From NCBI GenBank assembly GCA_038134525.1, contig JAYPVI010000003.1, forward strand, positions 62,001 through 126,000: a stretch of 64,000 bases of DNA, in the 5' to 3' direction. The notes below the pieces were generated by a model. The model did no database searches. It was not told where the DNA came from and saw nothing but the letters and a program-made list of their open reading frames with translations. Origin of the DNA: GCA-002727735 sp038134525. GTDB taxonomy: Bacteria; Bacteroidota; Bacteroidia; Flavobacteriales_D; Parvicellaceae. Below are positions 56,529 to 64,000 of the stretch, in pieces (within the stretch, counting starts at the first letter, position 1; each line of letters begins with the position of its first letter). The position numbers and the translations under genes were made by a program.

Positions 56529-57614
56529 TTATAAATCTAAAGAGTATGATTTAGGTAGGGGATGACCACCCCATTCAACAACAGTAAACCCTTTACGTTT
56601 CTTACCCATAGAGTTTAGGTTTTGTTTTTTGATTTTAATGGGATTATCCAGAGGTTTAAAAACCATCATTACTCTAATTAATGTTTCTGGAGTTGGTGTA
56701 ATATTCAATCTAGCCATTTCTTCATATTGTGTGGTAGAGAAATGAATTAGATTATAAGGGTTGTTTTCCATTTTAGGAAGCCAATAGATAATAAATTCAT
56801 TAGCTTCTTTTCTATTTAAACCCAATTTGCTGAGCGTATTTTCTAGAAAGTCAATAGTTTGTTCACCAGGAACTACAAAACCTTCATCAATTGTATAATC
56901 TTTATTGGGTGTACCTTCCCAGAAAAGTGCATAATACTCTTGGTTTTTAGTGTCAAATAGTGTCCCGTCTGGTTTTGCAGTTACTTTCCAACCATTGTTG
57001 TATTTAGGATAGGTATGGGTAAATTCTCCATCATAGTCTAATTGAACCGTTATTTCCTGAGTTTTTTCAGGATAAAGGTAAATAATGGGTTTTAGCGTTT
57101 CTTCAATGCATGGCTTATAATAAATTTCATTGAACAAATATAATGTGTCATTAGAAACTTTCTTTTCAAGCGGTTTCCAATAAAATCCATGAACACATTT
57201 GAATTTATTGGAGGTATCTAATGAAATACTAATTAATAGTGTTTCATTACTAAATGTTTTACTTTGTTTAAATAGAGCATCTAATTTTAAAAATTCATAA
57301 TAGCCTTCAGGGTTTGCTTTTCTTGAGAAAAAGTTAGAGTCCGAAAGTGAAATTGTAATATTTGTTGAAGATATAAAAGAATACTCATGATTTTCTTCAT
57401 TAACATAATAGACCCAACCTTTTATATGATTATAATTAGTTAACTCGCCATTAGCATCAAAATCACCATAATAAAAATTGTTAGAAATTGTTGGAGGTGG
57501 TGGAGGAGGTTTATTATTTTCTTTTGAAGAAACTTCATTATTTTTTGTTACTGAACAACTCAGGGAAAGTAATGAAGCTAATAAGCATAGTATGTAGGTG
57601 TTTAAAATTTTCAT
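56529..57614 (-). CDS. Uncharacterised lipoprotein with conserved KPIIYLYP region
   Basis: A 361-residue lipoprotein (signal LLASLLSLSC, then a Pro-rich stretch PPPPPP). The first half (to about residue 180) looks like a beta domain of unknown type. The second half begins LKPIIYLYPEKTQEITVQLD and continues GWKVTAKPDGTLFD and YYALFWEGT, a pattern that I recall from uncharacterised proteins of several bacterial phyla and fungi. No catalytic motif is evident. It is isolated, converging with paaD. Confidence 0.72.
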   Translation of the reverse strand: MKILNTYILCLLASLLSLSCSVTKNNEVSSKENNKPPPPPPTISNNFYYGDFDANGELTNYNHIKGWVYYVNEENHEYSFISSTNITISLSDSNFFSRKANPEGYYEFLKLDALFKQSKTFSNETLLISISLDTSNKFKCVHGFYWKPLEKKVSNDTLYLFNEIYYKPCIEETLKPIIYLYPEKTQEITVQLDYDGEFTHTYPKYNNGWKVTAKPDGTLFDTKNQEYYALFWEGTPNKDYTIDEGFVVPGEQTIDFLENTLSKLGLNRKEANEFIIYWLPKMENNPYNLIHFSTTQYEEMARLNITPTPETLIRVMMVFKPLDNPIKIKKQNLNSMGKKRKGFTVVEWGGHPLPKSYSLDL

Positions 57615-57718
57615 TATTCATCTAGCTATAACTAAAAGATAAACATATTATGTTTATTTACTTTATAAATATATATAAAAAATAAATAGGGCTAAATAAG
57701 CACATTTAGCGACTTAAA

Positions 57719-57740
57719 ATGTTTGACCTATGTTTGACCT
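57719..57740. repeat. 11-bp tandem direct repeat
   Basis: ATGTTTGACCT occurs twice back to back (57719-57729, 57730-57740) in the short spacer between the lipoprotein and the protease gene. It could be a regulatory half-site pair or a slippage product; nothing else nearby explains it. Confidence 0.6.
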
Positions 57741-57748
57741 CTGAATTT

Positions 57749-58879
57749 TTAGTTTTTTATAAATTTTCCTGTTGTTTTTATGTTTTGTGTAGTGCAGTCG
57801 AGCATGTAATGGTATATACCGTTGTTAAAATCACTAACGTCAATCATAATTTGTTCATGAGAGTTATAATTTAACCAATGTACTTTTTTACCTAAATTAT
57901 CGTAAATGCTTAAGTTAAAGTTGAATAGATTCTTGTTTTTAAATGAAAACAGAATACTTTCTTTAGTGGGGTTGGGGAAAATTTGAATGCCATAATCTAT
58001 TTCCTCCAAATTAGTAGTACTACAATTCCACCCTGATAAAGAATGGTCTTTCCCAAAATGACCATCATAGTTTGGTAAATTGGGATTGTAATTTAATGAT
58101 GACAAAATGGAATAATTACCATCACCATTATCATCATATGTACAGTTTTCACCATATGAAAGAGCTTTTGGAGCAATCCATTCAAACATTTCACTAAAAG
58201 AAACGTAACCATCACCATTTAAATCAGAAGGGTCGTTTGTTCCTCCCCCAGTAAAACCAGTAGTCCAAGCTCCTGCCCAGCCATAACTATTTAATTGTGT
58301 GGGCAAAACAGAAGTTACAGATATTACATTATTTGCACTAACATCATCAACTATAGCTCCGCTATTACATGGGTTGTACGCACCGGCAACACATCTTGCA
58401 TTAATCGCTTTTGTCAGAGTACCTAGAGACGTATGATTAATATGACCATCATATAAAAGAAAGGTCGTTGGGCTTCCATGATCAACCCAAAATATATAGC
58501 ACAAATCGCCACTGGTTGAAGTTTGCGCTAACCATTGATAGGCTTGCGTAACATTTGAGATAGTACTAATATCAAAAACTTCATTTGAATGAACAGCTGC
58601 AGAATCTCCATAAGAAAGAAGCCTAATATTTGATGGAGAGAAAGAAAAATTATTTATTAATCTATTGTACATCCTATAGCAATCTTCCCAGTACCATCCA
58701 TATAAATTCGTTCCCGATGGTTCATATCCCCCCATTATAATTAAAGCGTATTTATTATCATATGTACACCAATCGGCACTAGTACTATTTTCTTGAGTTA
58801 ATTGGAGGCTATTTGCCGCTTGAGACTGTGTTTGAATACAGCTAAAAACGATTAATATGATGACTAATATTCTTTTCAT
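57749..58879 (-). CDS. Legumain/caspase-like (clan CD) protease with T9SS type A sorting domain
   Basis: A 376-residue secreted protein. After the signal peptide, YALIIMGGYEPSG begins a caspase-hemoglobinase fold: SNIRLLSYG, then FWVDHGSP with the likely catalytic His (H134) and NPCNSGAIVDD with the likely catalytic Cys (C171), 37 residues apart, close to the spacing in legumains and gingipains. An EF-hand-like loop DLNGDGYVSFSEMF lies near 230. The last ~75 residues (IQIFPNPTKESILFSF, YDNLGKKVHW, GIYHYML) are a type A sorting domain. Thus it should be exported by the type IX system. Activity is inferred from the dyad. Confidence 0.82.
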   Translation of the reverse strand: MKRILVIILIVFSCIQTQSQAANSLQLTQENSTSADWCTYDNKYALIIMGGYEPSGTNLYGWYWEDCYRMYNRLINNFSFSPSNIRLLSYGDSAAVHSNEVFDISTISNVTQAYQWLAQTSTSGDLCYIFWVDHGSPTTFLLYDGHINHTSLGTLTKAINARCVAGAYNPCNSGAIVDDVSANNVISVTSVLPTQLNSYGWAGAWTTGFTGGGTNDPSDLNGDGYVSFSEMFEWIAPKALSYGENCTYDDNGDGNYSILSSLNYNPNLPNYDGHFGKDHSLSGWNCSTTNLEEIDYGIQIFPNPTKESILFSFKNKNLFNFNLSIYDNLGKKVHWLNYNSHEQIMIDVSDFNNGIYHYMLDCTTQNIKTTGKFIKN

Positions 58880-59066
58880 ATGGTAACCAATTTACAAACT
58901 TTCATTAAATGATAGTTTTTAATGAAATGGTGTGTATGCTATTATTTTTTGCTTAAAAAAAAGGGAAAGCATAGATTATTCATAGGCATATCACCACTTT
59001 GAAAAAAGTTATAAGAATAAAAGCAAGGTTTTTTTTTATATTTATTTAAAATTAAAATTAGTTATT
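58880..59066. other. Intergenic region without gene
   Basis: A 187-base AT-rich spacer between the divergent protease gene and the small lipoprotein gene. It contains short imperfect inverted repeats (TGCTT/AAGCA around 58955-58980) that are too weak to call a terminator. Promoters for both genes probably lie here but no element matches TAnnTTTG. Confidence 0.4.
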
Positions 59067-59510
59067 ATGAAAAAAGTAAGATTATTTAATGTGTTATTAT
59101 TTATTTTAAGTATCGCTTTATTACAGAGTTGCGCTAAAGAAGGATGTACCGATGTAGATGCTGTTAATTATGATTCATATGCTGATAAAAACGATGGTTC
59201 ATGTACTTTTGAAGGTAGTGTTGTTTTTTGGTATAATGCGGAAACAGCAGATAGTTTATATTATGATGGGAGTACAGTGTTAACTTATACGGTAGATGGT
59301 GAAGTTGTAGGTACTCAAAATGTTAATATATATTGGACAGGAGCACCAGATTGTAATCAAGAAGGATCAATTACAGTAACCAAAGATTTAGGATCTGATA
59401 AATCTAAGTCATTTTCATATTCTGTAAAAGATGAATTTAATTATGAAATTTGGGGCGGAAACATGCAATTTGACGCCAATACTTGTTGGGGTCATGAGTT
59501 GGTTTGGTAG
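59067..59510 (+). CDS. Small lipoprotein with GCTDxxAxNYxxxAxxxDGSC motif
   Basis: A 147-residue lipoprotein (signal LLFILSIALLQSC). Directly after the lipid cysteine comes EGCTDVDAVNYDS, then ADKNDGSC, a short cysteine motif frequent in marine Bacteroidota surface proteins whose role is not known. The remaining ~100 residues form a beta-rich domain (VVFWYNAETADSLYYDG, GEVVGTQNVNIYWTG, FNYEIWGG) with two further cysteines, perhaps paired. A weak hairpin follows its stop. No close neighbour suggests a function. Confidence 0.82.
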   Translation: MKKVRLFNVLLFILSIALLQSCAKEGCTDVDAVNYDSYADKNDGSCTFEGSVVFWYNAETADSLYYDGSTVLTYTVDGEVVGTQNVNIYWTGAPDCNQEGSITVTKDLGSDKSKSFSYSVKDEFNYEIWGGNMQFDANTCWGHELVW

Positions 59511-59514
59511 TTAA

Positions 59515-59533
59515 CCACATAAAGTGGGTTTAA
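59515..59533 (+). terminator. Possible weak terminator hairpin
   Basis: CCAC (59515-59518) pairs with GTGG (59524-59527) around an ATAAA loop, followed by GTTTAAT, just after the lipoprotein stop. The stem is short and the T-run poor, so function is doubtful. Confidence 0.3.
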
Positions 59534-59569
59534 TAAATCAATTAAAAGAAAATCATGAATTGATTCGGG

Positions 59570-59881
59570 TTAAAAATATATAGGTATTTCTATTTCTTTT
59601 TTAACCCCTTCTTCCTTTTCAGAACCTTCGCTAGGATTATTTTATAAAATTAATTTTCCTTTTTTTTCCGGTGTACTAAAGGTAAGATCTGTAGAAAGCA
59701 TTACACTGTCAAGTCCAAACCACTTCCCCTCTGCAAATAAAATTCCAGAGGTTAAAAATTGATTTTGATCGTCATATAAGCCCACATACCCCCCCTCACC
59801 TTCACCCACAAACCATCCATCAACCCCATTGGTATTCCTTGTATTGTTCTTTTTAACATGTGTGAATCCATATTGGTAGAT
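59570..59881 (-). pseudogene. Decayed Gmad2 (immunoglobulin-like) domain gene
   Basis: Reading the minus strand from 59881 to 59570 gives a continuous frame broken by one TAA at 59642-59644. The translated pieces are a truncated Gmad2-like domain: DGWFVGEGEGGYVGLYDDQN, then GKWFGLDSVMLSTDLTF and KGKLIL, the stop, and NNPSEGSEKEEGVKKEIEIPIYF cut here as NNPSEGSEKEEG and EIEIPIYF. This order (GxWFxEG..D..G..xGxW...D.....xLxF...GxL..xNPSG...I.IP..F) is the Gmad2 pattern, and homology continues beyond the stop. No start codon is present; the 5' end runs into the tail of the 59853-60422 gene. A nonsense mutation plus truncation is the simplest reading. Confidence 0.65.
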
Positions 59882-60422
59882 TTAAAAAATTAGCTAGTTT
59901 TTTTGCGTCTTGAATTACATTGTATTCATCTCCGTGATCAATTACATTTAACCTATTTCCGTCCTTAAGAACAAGATTTATTTCAAAACTTGAATAGTTT
60001 GTTGATTTTTGACGAACAACATATTCTCTTAAAACTTGTATTCCTGAAATATTAGAAAGTTTAGTACAGTTTTTTTTTTTTCTAAAGTTAGGCTTTTTAA
60101 TGCTCTTGTAGTAATACCCAATTTTTTTATCAAAAACTATTAACTTATTGGTTTTTATATACAAAAATACTCCAAATGAAGTTAATCCAATTACTGGAAA
60201 TAGAGAAATGATTCTCGTAAACAAATAAGGTTCTCTTCCAATAGTAAATGCCCATAAAAAAAATGAACTCATGAATATTAAAGGCATTAGTATTGTTGGA
60301 AATGTTCTTTGAAAAATAACTTTAGTTGGGTTTTTTTTGACAAACTTTCTGGTTTTAAAATTTGTTCCACCGCCTCTTAAATTAGATTTTGAAACGTTAT
60401 TTTGATACCAATCGTCTTTCAT
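59853..60422 (-). CDS. Small membrane protein of unknown function
   Basis: A 189-residue protein with two adjacent membrane helices (ILMPLIFMSSFFLWAF and IISLFPVIGLTSFGVFLY) and a C-terminal cytoplasmic-looking domain with a PH-like rhythm: LSNISGIQVLREYVV, YSSFEINLVLKDGNRLNVIDHG, then DAKKLANFLNLPIW. I recall the last pattern from uncharacterised membrane proteins but know no function. Its start overlaps the sulfotransferase stop by four bases, so the two are co-translated. It lies directly upstream of, and overlaps, the decayed Gmad2 gene. Confidence 0.75.
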   Translation of the reverse strand: MKDDWYQNNVSKSNLRGGGTNFKTRKFVKKNPTKVIFQRTFPTILMPLIFMSSFFLWAFTIGREPYLFTRIISLFPVIGLTSFGVFLYIKTNKLIVFDKKIGYYYKSIKKPNFRKKKNCTKLSNISGIQVLREYVVRQKSTNYSSFEINLVLKDGNRLNVIDHGDEYNVIQDAKKLANFLNLPIWIHTC

Positions 60423-61228
60423 TTTTTGTATTTAATAGTGGTTATTTTATTCCAGTCTTCCATGAAATACTCTTTTACTTTTTTTAGATAGACCTTATTA
60501 ATCAATGCTTTTTTTGAAACCAAAATATGGGGAACAATTAAAGCTAAATACAATATACTATATCTAATAATAGCATGGTAAAAACGCCATAATAGGTGTA
60601 ATAAAGCAGTATTGAAGACACGTCTTTTTTCTAAGTTTATGTATTGACTTATTGTTTTAATAACTTTGAGTTGCTTCTCATTATATGAACTGTGCTTTGT
60701 ACTAAAGTCAACAGCCTGGATATCAATTTTACCATTTATTGAAGTAGCAAATTGTTCAATAAATTGTTGAGGTTCGTTCTTTAAATCTTCATAAATAAAT
60801 ACCAATGGTTCTGTGTTAAACTTTTGTTTCAAGTATTGTACTTGGTAAGAAAAATTAAAGTGTATTTTTTTAAAAAACCCGGTATCATTTTCTACATCAA
60901 AGAAAGACTCCACGTCACCTTTAAACCCATTTTTTATAAAACGCCTGTATTGAGAGGCCAAGTATTGATCATGGCGCCTAAAAACGATGATAGGAACTAC
61001 ATTTTTGTGGTTCTTGGCAAACAAATCCACCTCTCTTTCAAATTGCCGATCTAATTCTCTAGAAACCAGTATAGGACCATTTTTAACCTTTTTAATTTCA
61101 TCATTTATTTGATGATATTTATGGGTAGGGATATAATGAATATTCTTTAAATCTGGAAATACACGTTGCTGTAGAAATGTGCTTCCTGTTTTACTGATGC
61201 CCACATGAAAATAGATGGTGCTTTCCAT
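60419..61228 (-). CDS. Sulfotransferase family protein
   Basis: A 269-residue PAPS-dependent sulfotransferase-like protein. The 5'-phosphosulfate loop is HVGISKTGSTFLQ (residues 8-20) and the 3'-phosphate site FRRHDQYLASQYRRFIKNG (about 92-110), both in family positions. A hydrophobic stretch near the C-terminus (YSILYLALIVPHILV) may contact a membrane. Likely acceptors are surface glycans or lipids; none is shown. It overlaps the small membrane protein by four bases and follows the acylase gene by only 11 bases. Confidence 0.8.
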   Translation of the reverse strand: MESTIYFHVGISKTGSTFLQQRVFPDLKNIHYIPTHKYHQINDEIKKVKNGPILVSRELDRQFEREVDLFAKNHKNVVPIIVFRRHDQYLASQYRRFIKNGFKGDVESFFDVENDTGFFKKIHFNFSYQVQYLKQKFNTEPLVFIYEDLKNEPQQFIEQFATSINGKIDIQAVDFSTKHSSYNEKQLKVIKTISQYINLEKRRVFNTALLHLLWRFYHAIIRYSILYLALIVPHILVSKKALINKVYLKKVKEYFMEDWNKITTIKYKK

Positions 61229-61239
61229 AGCAAACTTAG

Positions 61240-63663
61240 CTACAAAGGAAGTAATATAAATTGAGCTTTTTGTTGCTTTTGGATTTGCTCATCCGTAAAG
61301 TTTAAATTTCTGTAGTCACCTTTTAAAAACAGTTCAACTTGATCATCATAGTGAGTGCTTTGGAAATGTCCAGAATTACCACTGGGTAAAACCGAGTAAC
61401 TTTCTTCTTGGTTTCCCAAATCGATTAATCTTCTGGTGGAAGGAAGGGAACTTACTTTGTAGGTGTGATCACCTTGGTGAGACATAATCTTATTTACGGC
61501 ATTAAACCCGCCATTGACCCCAAAAGGCCCAACGTTGAATAATTTATTGAGTGGTTTTTGTTTTCCTAGAGGGTGTTCAAACTCAATATGATGTAGATTA
61601 CCCCAATTCCAATGTTGGATATCTCCATGATTACTCGATAATTCATTTATGGCCAATTTAAAACCTGCATATAGGATATCTTCAGGTTTTTCTTGAATTT
61701 GAAACGGAACAGTTCCTTGAAATAAAAAATTTCTTAAAAAATCCCAATGATCAATTCGATTTAGATATTGTTTAATGAATTCCTCGTCTAGTTTCTCTTG
61801 GAGCATGTATTTCATCACATGGTAATTAGTTACCATAAAAACACTGGTTCCAATAGATGAGGTTTCCATAACACCATCCCAATTTTTGAGGGCTTCAAAA
61901 GCAGTTTGTTCTACTGCAGTAAAAGAAGTTGATTTGCTCGCAAGTAATTTACAGGTAGCTTCTTTCATGATTTCAGCGCTCCATAGTTTCACATCGGTTT
62001 GAACCACTTTTAGTTCTTCTGTAGACCACTTTTCTTTTTCATATAGCAGACTTAAAATTCGTGCGGCACGATCAGTCGATCTAAAATAACCATCTAGTCT
62101 AGGTATTTCACCTACGCTGTCAATCGTAGATAAATTATTAGCCGTAACAATAATGCCACTTTCAGGATTTACTAAATGTGGATTTTGATCAAAAGGTACA
62201 AAACCAGTCACCTTATGTAAAGGATTGCTGGCATCAAGCACTTCTTTAGCGTAAACCGAAGGATCTCTTACAGGTAATTTTCCTGCAGCCCACCAAGCTA
62301 TGTTACCCAGGGTATCGGCATAAGAAAAATTTAAGCCAGGTGAAACCACTTTAGCTAAATTATCCCTAAATGAAAACATGTCTTTGGCGTGAGATAAGTC
62401 GTGAAGAATTTCAAAAATAGGGTTTTCTAATTGGTAAAAAACCCAATACATGGATATAGGATCGCCACTGTAGTGCGCCACATTATGAGTCACGATAGGG
62501 CCGTTTTTGGTGACTGGAATTTCAATGGTTGTATCTCCAGAGGCAGATGAAATGGTTTCTCTTACTATGTTACAATTTACCCATACACTATCGTCCCAGA
62601 CCTGAAGTGGATTATCTGGATTAAATTTTTCTTTGTAAAGGTCTAGCTCATCATTTTCAAACATCGTTAACCCCCATGCTTTATAGTCATCATGTCCAAT
62701 TAAGGGAAATGGAATCATAGGGACGTAGTAACCATAGTTATTATATCCCGGGTAGGAAATGTGTGCTTCATACCAAACGTCTGGTTTTGAGATGCCTATA
62801 TGGGGGTCGTTTGCTAAAATGGGTTTTCCGTTTTTTGATCGATTTGAAGATAAAATCCAAGAGTTACTTCCGTGAAAAGGCGGATTAATTTGTTCAGCCG
62901 CATCATTTATTTTGTATAAATAGGTAAGTTGATTCAATGTATCAAACGCTTTGGAATTGGAGTTTGAGGCATAATTTCTTTTGGGAATTTGATCTACATG
63001 CTCTTCTTTTATGGTCATGAAATTGTTATCTGCATAATCAGGAAATAAAATGGCCATATTTTCTTCACCCACTTTCTCTTTTAACATGGTATAAAGCCCA
63101 TCAAAGCGTATTCCGTCCATAAAAGTAAAAGCCATATAGGCTGTCATACTAGCTACATCCACCGCAGAAAAAGGCTCCACGTTTGCATTGAGTAAATAAT
63201 ATTCAAATGGCTTTTCACCGCTTTCCACAAAATGGTTTACCCCCTCTACAAATGCATTTACATAATTTAAAGACTCTTCACTTAAATTAGAGGAAGACAA
63301 ATAATTTTCTGCCCAATTTTTAAACAGATACGTCCGGAACATGATATCTATTTCTATAAGATCGTCACCTAAAAGTTCGGACAACTTTCCTTGAGAAAGC
63401 CTTCGCTGTAAATCCATTTGAAATAATCGATCTTTTGCAACAGTGTATCCATATGCAAAAATGGCATCACGCTTATTGTCAGCCTGAATATGCGAAACCC
63501 CCCATTGATCTTTAAAGATCCGAACTTCCTTGCTAACCTTAGATGTGGCTAATTCTCCACCATTTTTGGGTAAACTCATTTTCACTAGCCCCCCAAAAAT
63601 AATAGCACCTATAACTAATAAAGTTAAGACACTAAAAAACAGAAACTTTAAGTATTTTATCAT
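61240..63663 (-). CDS. Penicillin acylase family N-terminal nucleophile hydrolase
   Basis: An 807-residue exported hydrolase related to penicillin acylases and acyl-homoserine lactone acylases. The signal/membrane helix (FLFFSVLTLLVIGAIIFGG) precedes the alpha part (GVSHIQADNKRDAIFAYGY, DRLFQMDLQRR). The mature beta chain would begin at S266 in the motif HGSNSW, released by autocleavage after G265; NDPHIG follows shortly. Catalysis proceeds from the free amino group of that Ser. The natural substrate is not clear: N-acyl amino acids, peptides or lactones are all possible. It is upstream of the sulfotransferase and downstream of an RND transporter. Confidence 0.92.
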   Translation of the reverse strand: MIKYLKFLFFSVLTLLVIGAIIFGGLVKMSLPKNGGELATSKVSKEVRIFKDQWGVSHIQADNKRDAIFAYGYTVAKDRLFQMDLQRRLSQGKLSELLGDDLIEIDIMFRTYLFKNWAENYLSSSNLSEESLNYVNAFVEGVNHFVESGEKPFEYYLLNANVEPFSAVDVASMTAYMAFTFMDGIRFDGLYTMLKEKVGEENMAILFPDYADNNFMTIKEEHVDQIPKRNYASNSNSKAFDTLNQLTYLYKINDAAEQINPPFHGSNSWILSSNRSKNGKPILANDPHIGISKPDVWYEAHISYPGYNNYGYYVPMIPFPLIGHDDYKAWGLTMFENDELDLYKEKFNPDNPLQVWDDSVWVNCNIVRETISSASGDTTIEIPVTKNGPIVTHNVAHYSGDPISMYWVFYQLENPIFEILHDLSHAKDMFSFRDNLAKVVSPGLNFSYADTLGNIAWWAAGKLPVRDPSVYAKEVLDASNPLHKVTGFVPFDQNPHLVNPESGIIVTANNLSTIDSVGEIPRLDGYFRSTDRAARILSLLYEKEKWSTEELKVVQTDVKLWSAEIMKEATCKLLASKSTSFTAVEQTAFEALKNWDGVMETSSIGTSVFMVTNYHVMKYMLQEKLDEEFIKQYLNRIDHWDFLRNFLFQGTVPFQIQEKPEDILYAGFKLAINELSSNHGDIQHWNWGNLHHIEFEHPLGKQKPLNKLFNVGPFGVNGGFNAVNKIMSHQGDHTYKVSSLPSTRRLIDLGNQEESYSVLPSGNSGHFQSTHYDDQVELFLKGDYRNLNFTDEQIQKQQKAQFILLPL

Positions 63664-63695
63664 TTAATTCTTTTTAAGGTGTTAAAATAATAGAA

Positions 63696-64000
63696 TTAAA
63701 GTTCTATTTTGATGTTCCATCCTATTTTTCGATAGAGCCATATCTTGAATCGGTAAATTGCATAATACATAGTTGGAACAACTACTAGAGTTAAAAAAGT
63801 AGCAAAGGTTAATCCATAAATTATGGCCAAACTCATTGGTTTAAAGAATATTACATTATCCCCTCCAAAGAAAATATTGGGGTCCCAATCCCTAATTAGA
63901 GAAAAGAAATCAATATTTAAACCAGAAGCCAAAGGGAACAATCCAAGAATGGTTGTTATGGCAGTCAACAAGACTGGACGCAAACGAGTTTTCCCACCCT
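63696..64000 (-). CDS. RND-family transporter, C-terminal fragment
   Basis: The C-terminal ~100 residues of a large inner-membrane RND pump (AcrB/CusA type); the N-terminal part lies beyond the window. TRLRPVLLTAITTILGLFPLASG is read in frame from the edge as TRLRPVLLTAITTILG and LFPLASG, the typical helix before the last membrane segments, followed by MSLAIIYGLTFATFLTLVVVPTMYY. It is 32 bases from the acylase gene. Substrate class (drug or metal) cannot be told from this end. Confidence 0.9.
   Translation of the reverse strand, partial: GGKTRLRPVLLTAITTILGLFPLASGLNIDFFSLIRDWDPNIFFGGDNVIFFKPMSLAIIYGLTFATFLTLVVVPTMYYAIYRFKIWLYRKIGWNIKIEL

Noticed and set aside
59770..59810. Suspected frameshift at a G run (C7 on the plus strand) in the Gmad2 remnant
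   Set aside because: Counting seven bases keeps the frame open on both sides; the break in the gene is the TAA at 59642-59644, not the homopolymer.

Overview
The window looks like a chromosomal segment of a Bacteroidota bacterium, most likely an aerobic Flavobacteriales-type organism. The DNA is very AT-rich. There are several type IX secretion system (T9SS) substrates with class-specific C-terminal sorting domains (CHU_C/type B at 770-3466, 8499-9542 and 10668-25445; type A at 57749-58879), two PorP/SprF-family outer-membrane partners, and families largely confined to Bacteroidota (DUF4271, DUF4175, single-cysteine TraR/DksA). Two candidate promoters match the Bacteroidota -7 element TAnnTTTG. 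Oxygen-dependent HemF and TrhO and a type I Idi fit an aerobic, mevalonate-pathway lifestyle. The lineage is an inference from gene content only.

Layout. 1-8396: the tail of an unrecognised gene, riboflavin synthase (ribE) coupled to a large secreted protein, pdxA on the opposite strand, and a 1277-residue protein with a barrel-like N-terminus and nine Ig-like repeats. 8499-26371: two tandem 'secreted CHU_C protein + PorP/SprF' pairs; the second substrate is a 4925-residue SprB-like adhesin with about 55 repeats. 26332-31317 (minus): DUF4271, hemD, rnpA, a C-terminal processing protease and an O-antigen ligase-like protein. 31400-38106 (plus): trhO, ileS, a dksA-like gene, lspA and a PhoD-like phosphatase, tightly packed. 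38103-43912 (minus): a MORN/YwqK-repeat protein, a small exported protein, rsmI, leuS. 44223-47598 (plus): rpiB, an M28 peptidase, idi, gpsA. 47702-54650 (minus): DUF4175 protein, RsbW-like ATPase, ybeY, mnmG, methyltransferase. 54736-56479 (plus): queD, hemF, paaD. 56529-61228 is the most accessory-looking part: an uncharacterised lipoprotein, a legumain/caspase-like T9SS protease, a small cysteine-motif lipoprotein, a decayed Gmad2-domain gene, a small membrane protein and a sulfotransferase. The window closes with a penicillin acylase-family hydrolase and the C-terminus of an RND transporter.

How parts fit together. The 8499-26371 region reads as a surface-adhesin export locus: each large substrate precedes its own PorP/SprF-type partner, as known for SprB/SprF in gliding Bacteroidota. 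Inside the adhesin gene are a recent 726-bp tandem duplication, a lectin-like domain inserted into one repeat, and six repeats with acidic loops resembling calcium sites. Two parS-type palindromes bracket mnmG: a perfect one just before its start codon and a one-mismatch copy at the start of the next gene, suggesting that this segment lies in the ParB-loaded, origin-proximal part of the chromosome. No CRISPR array, insertion sequence, prophage, tRNA or rRNA was found.
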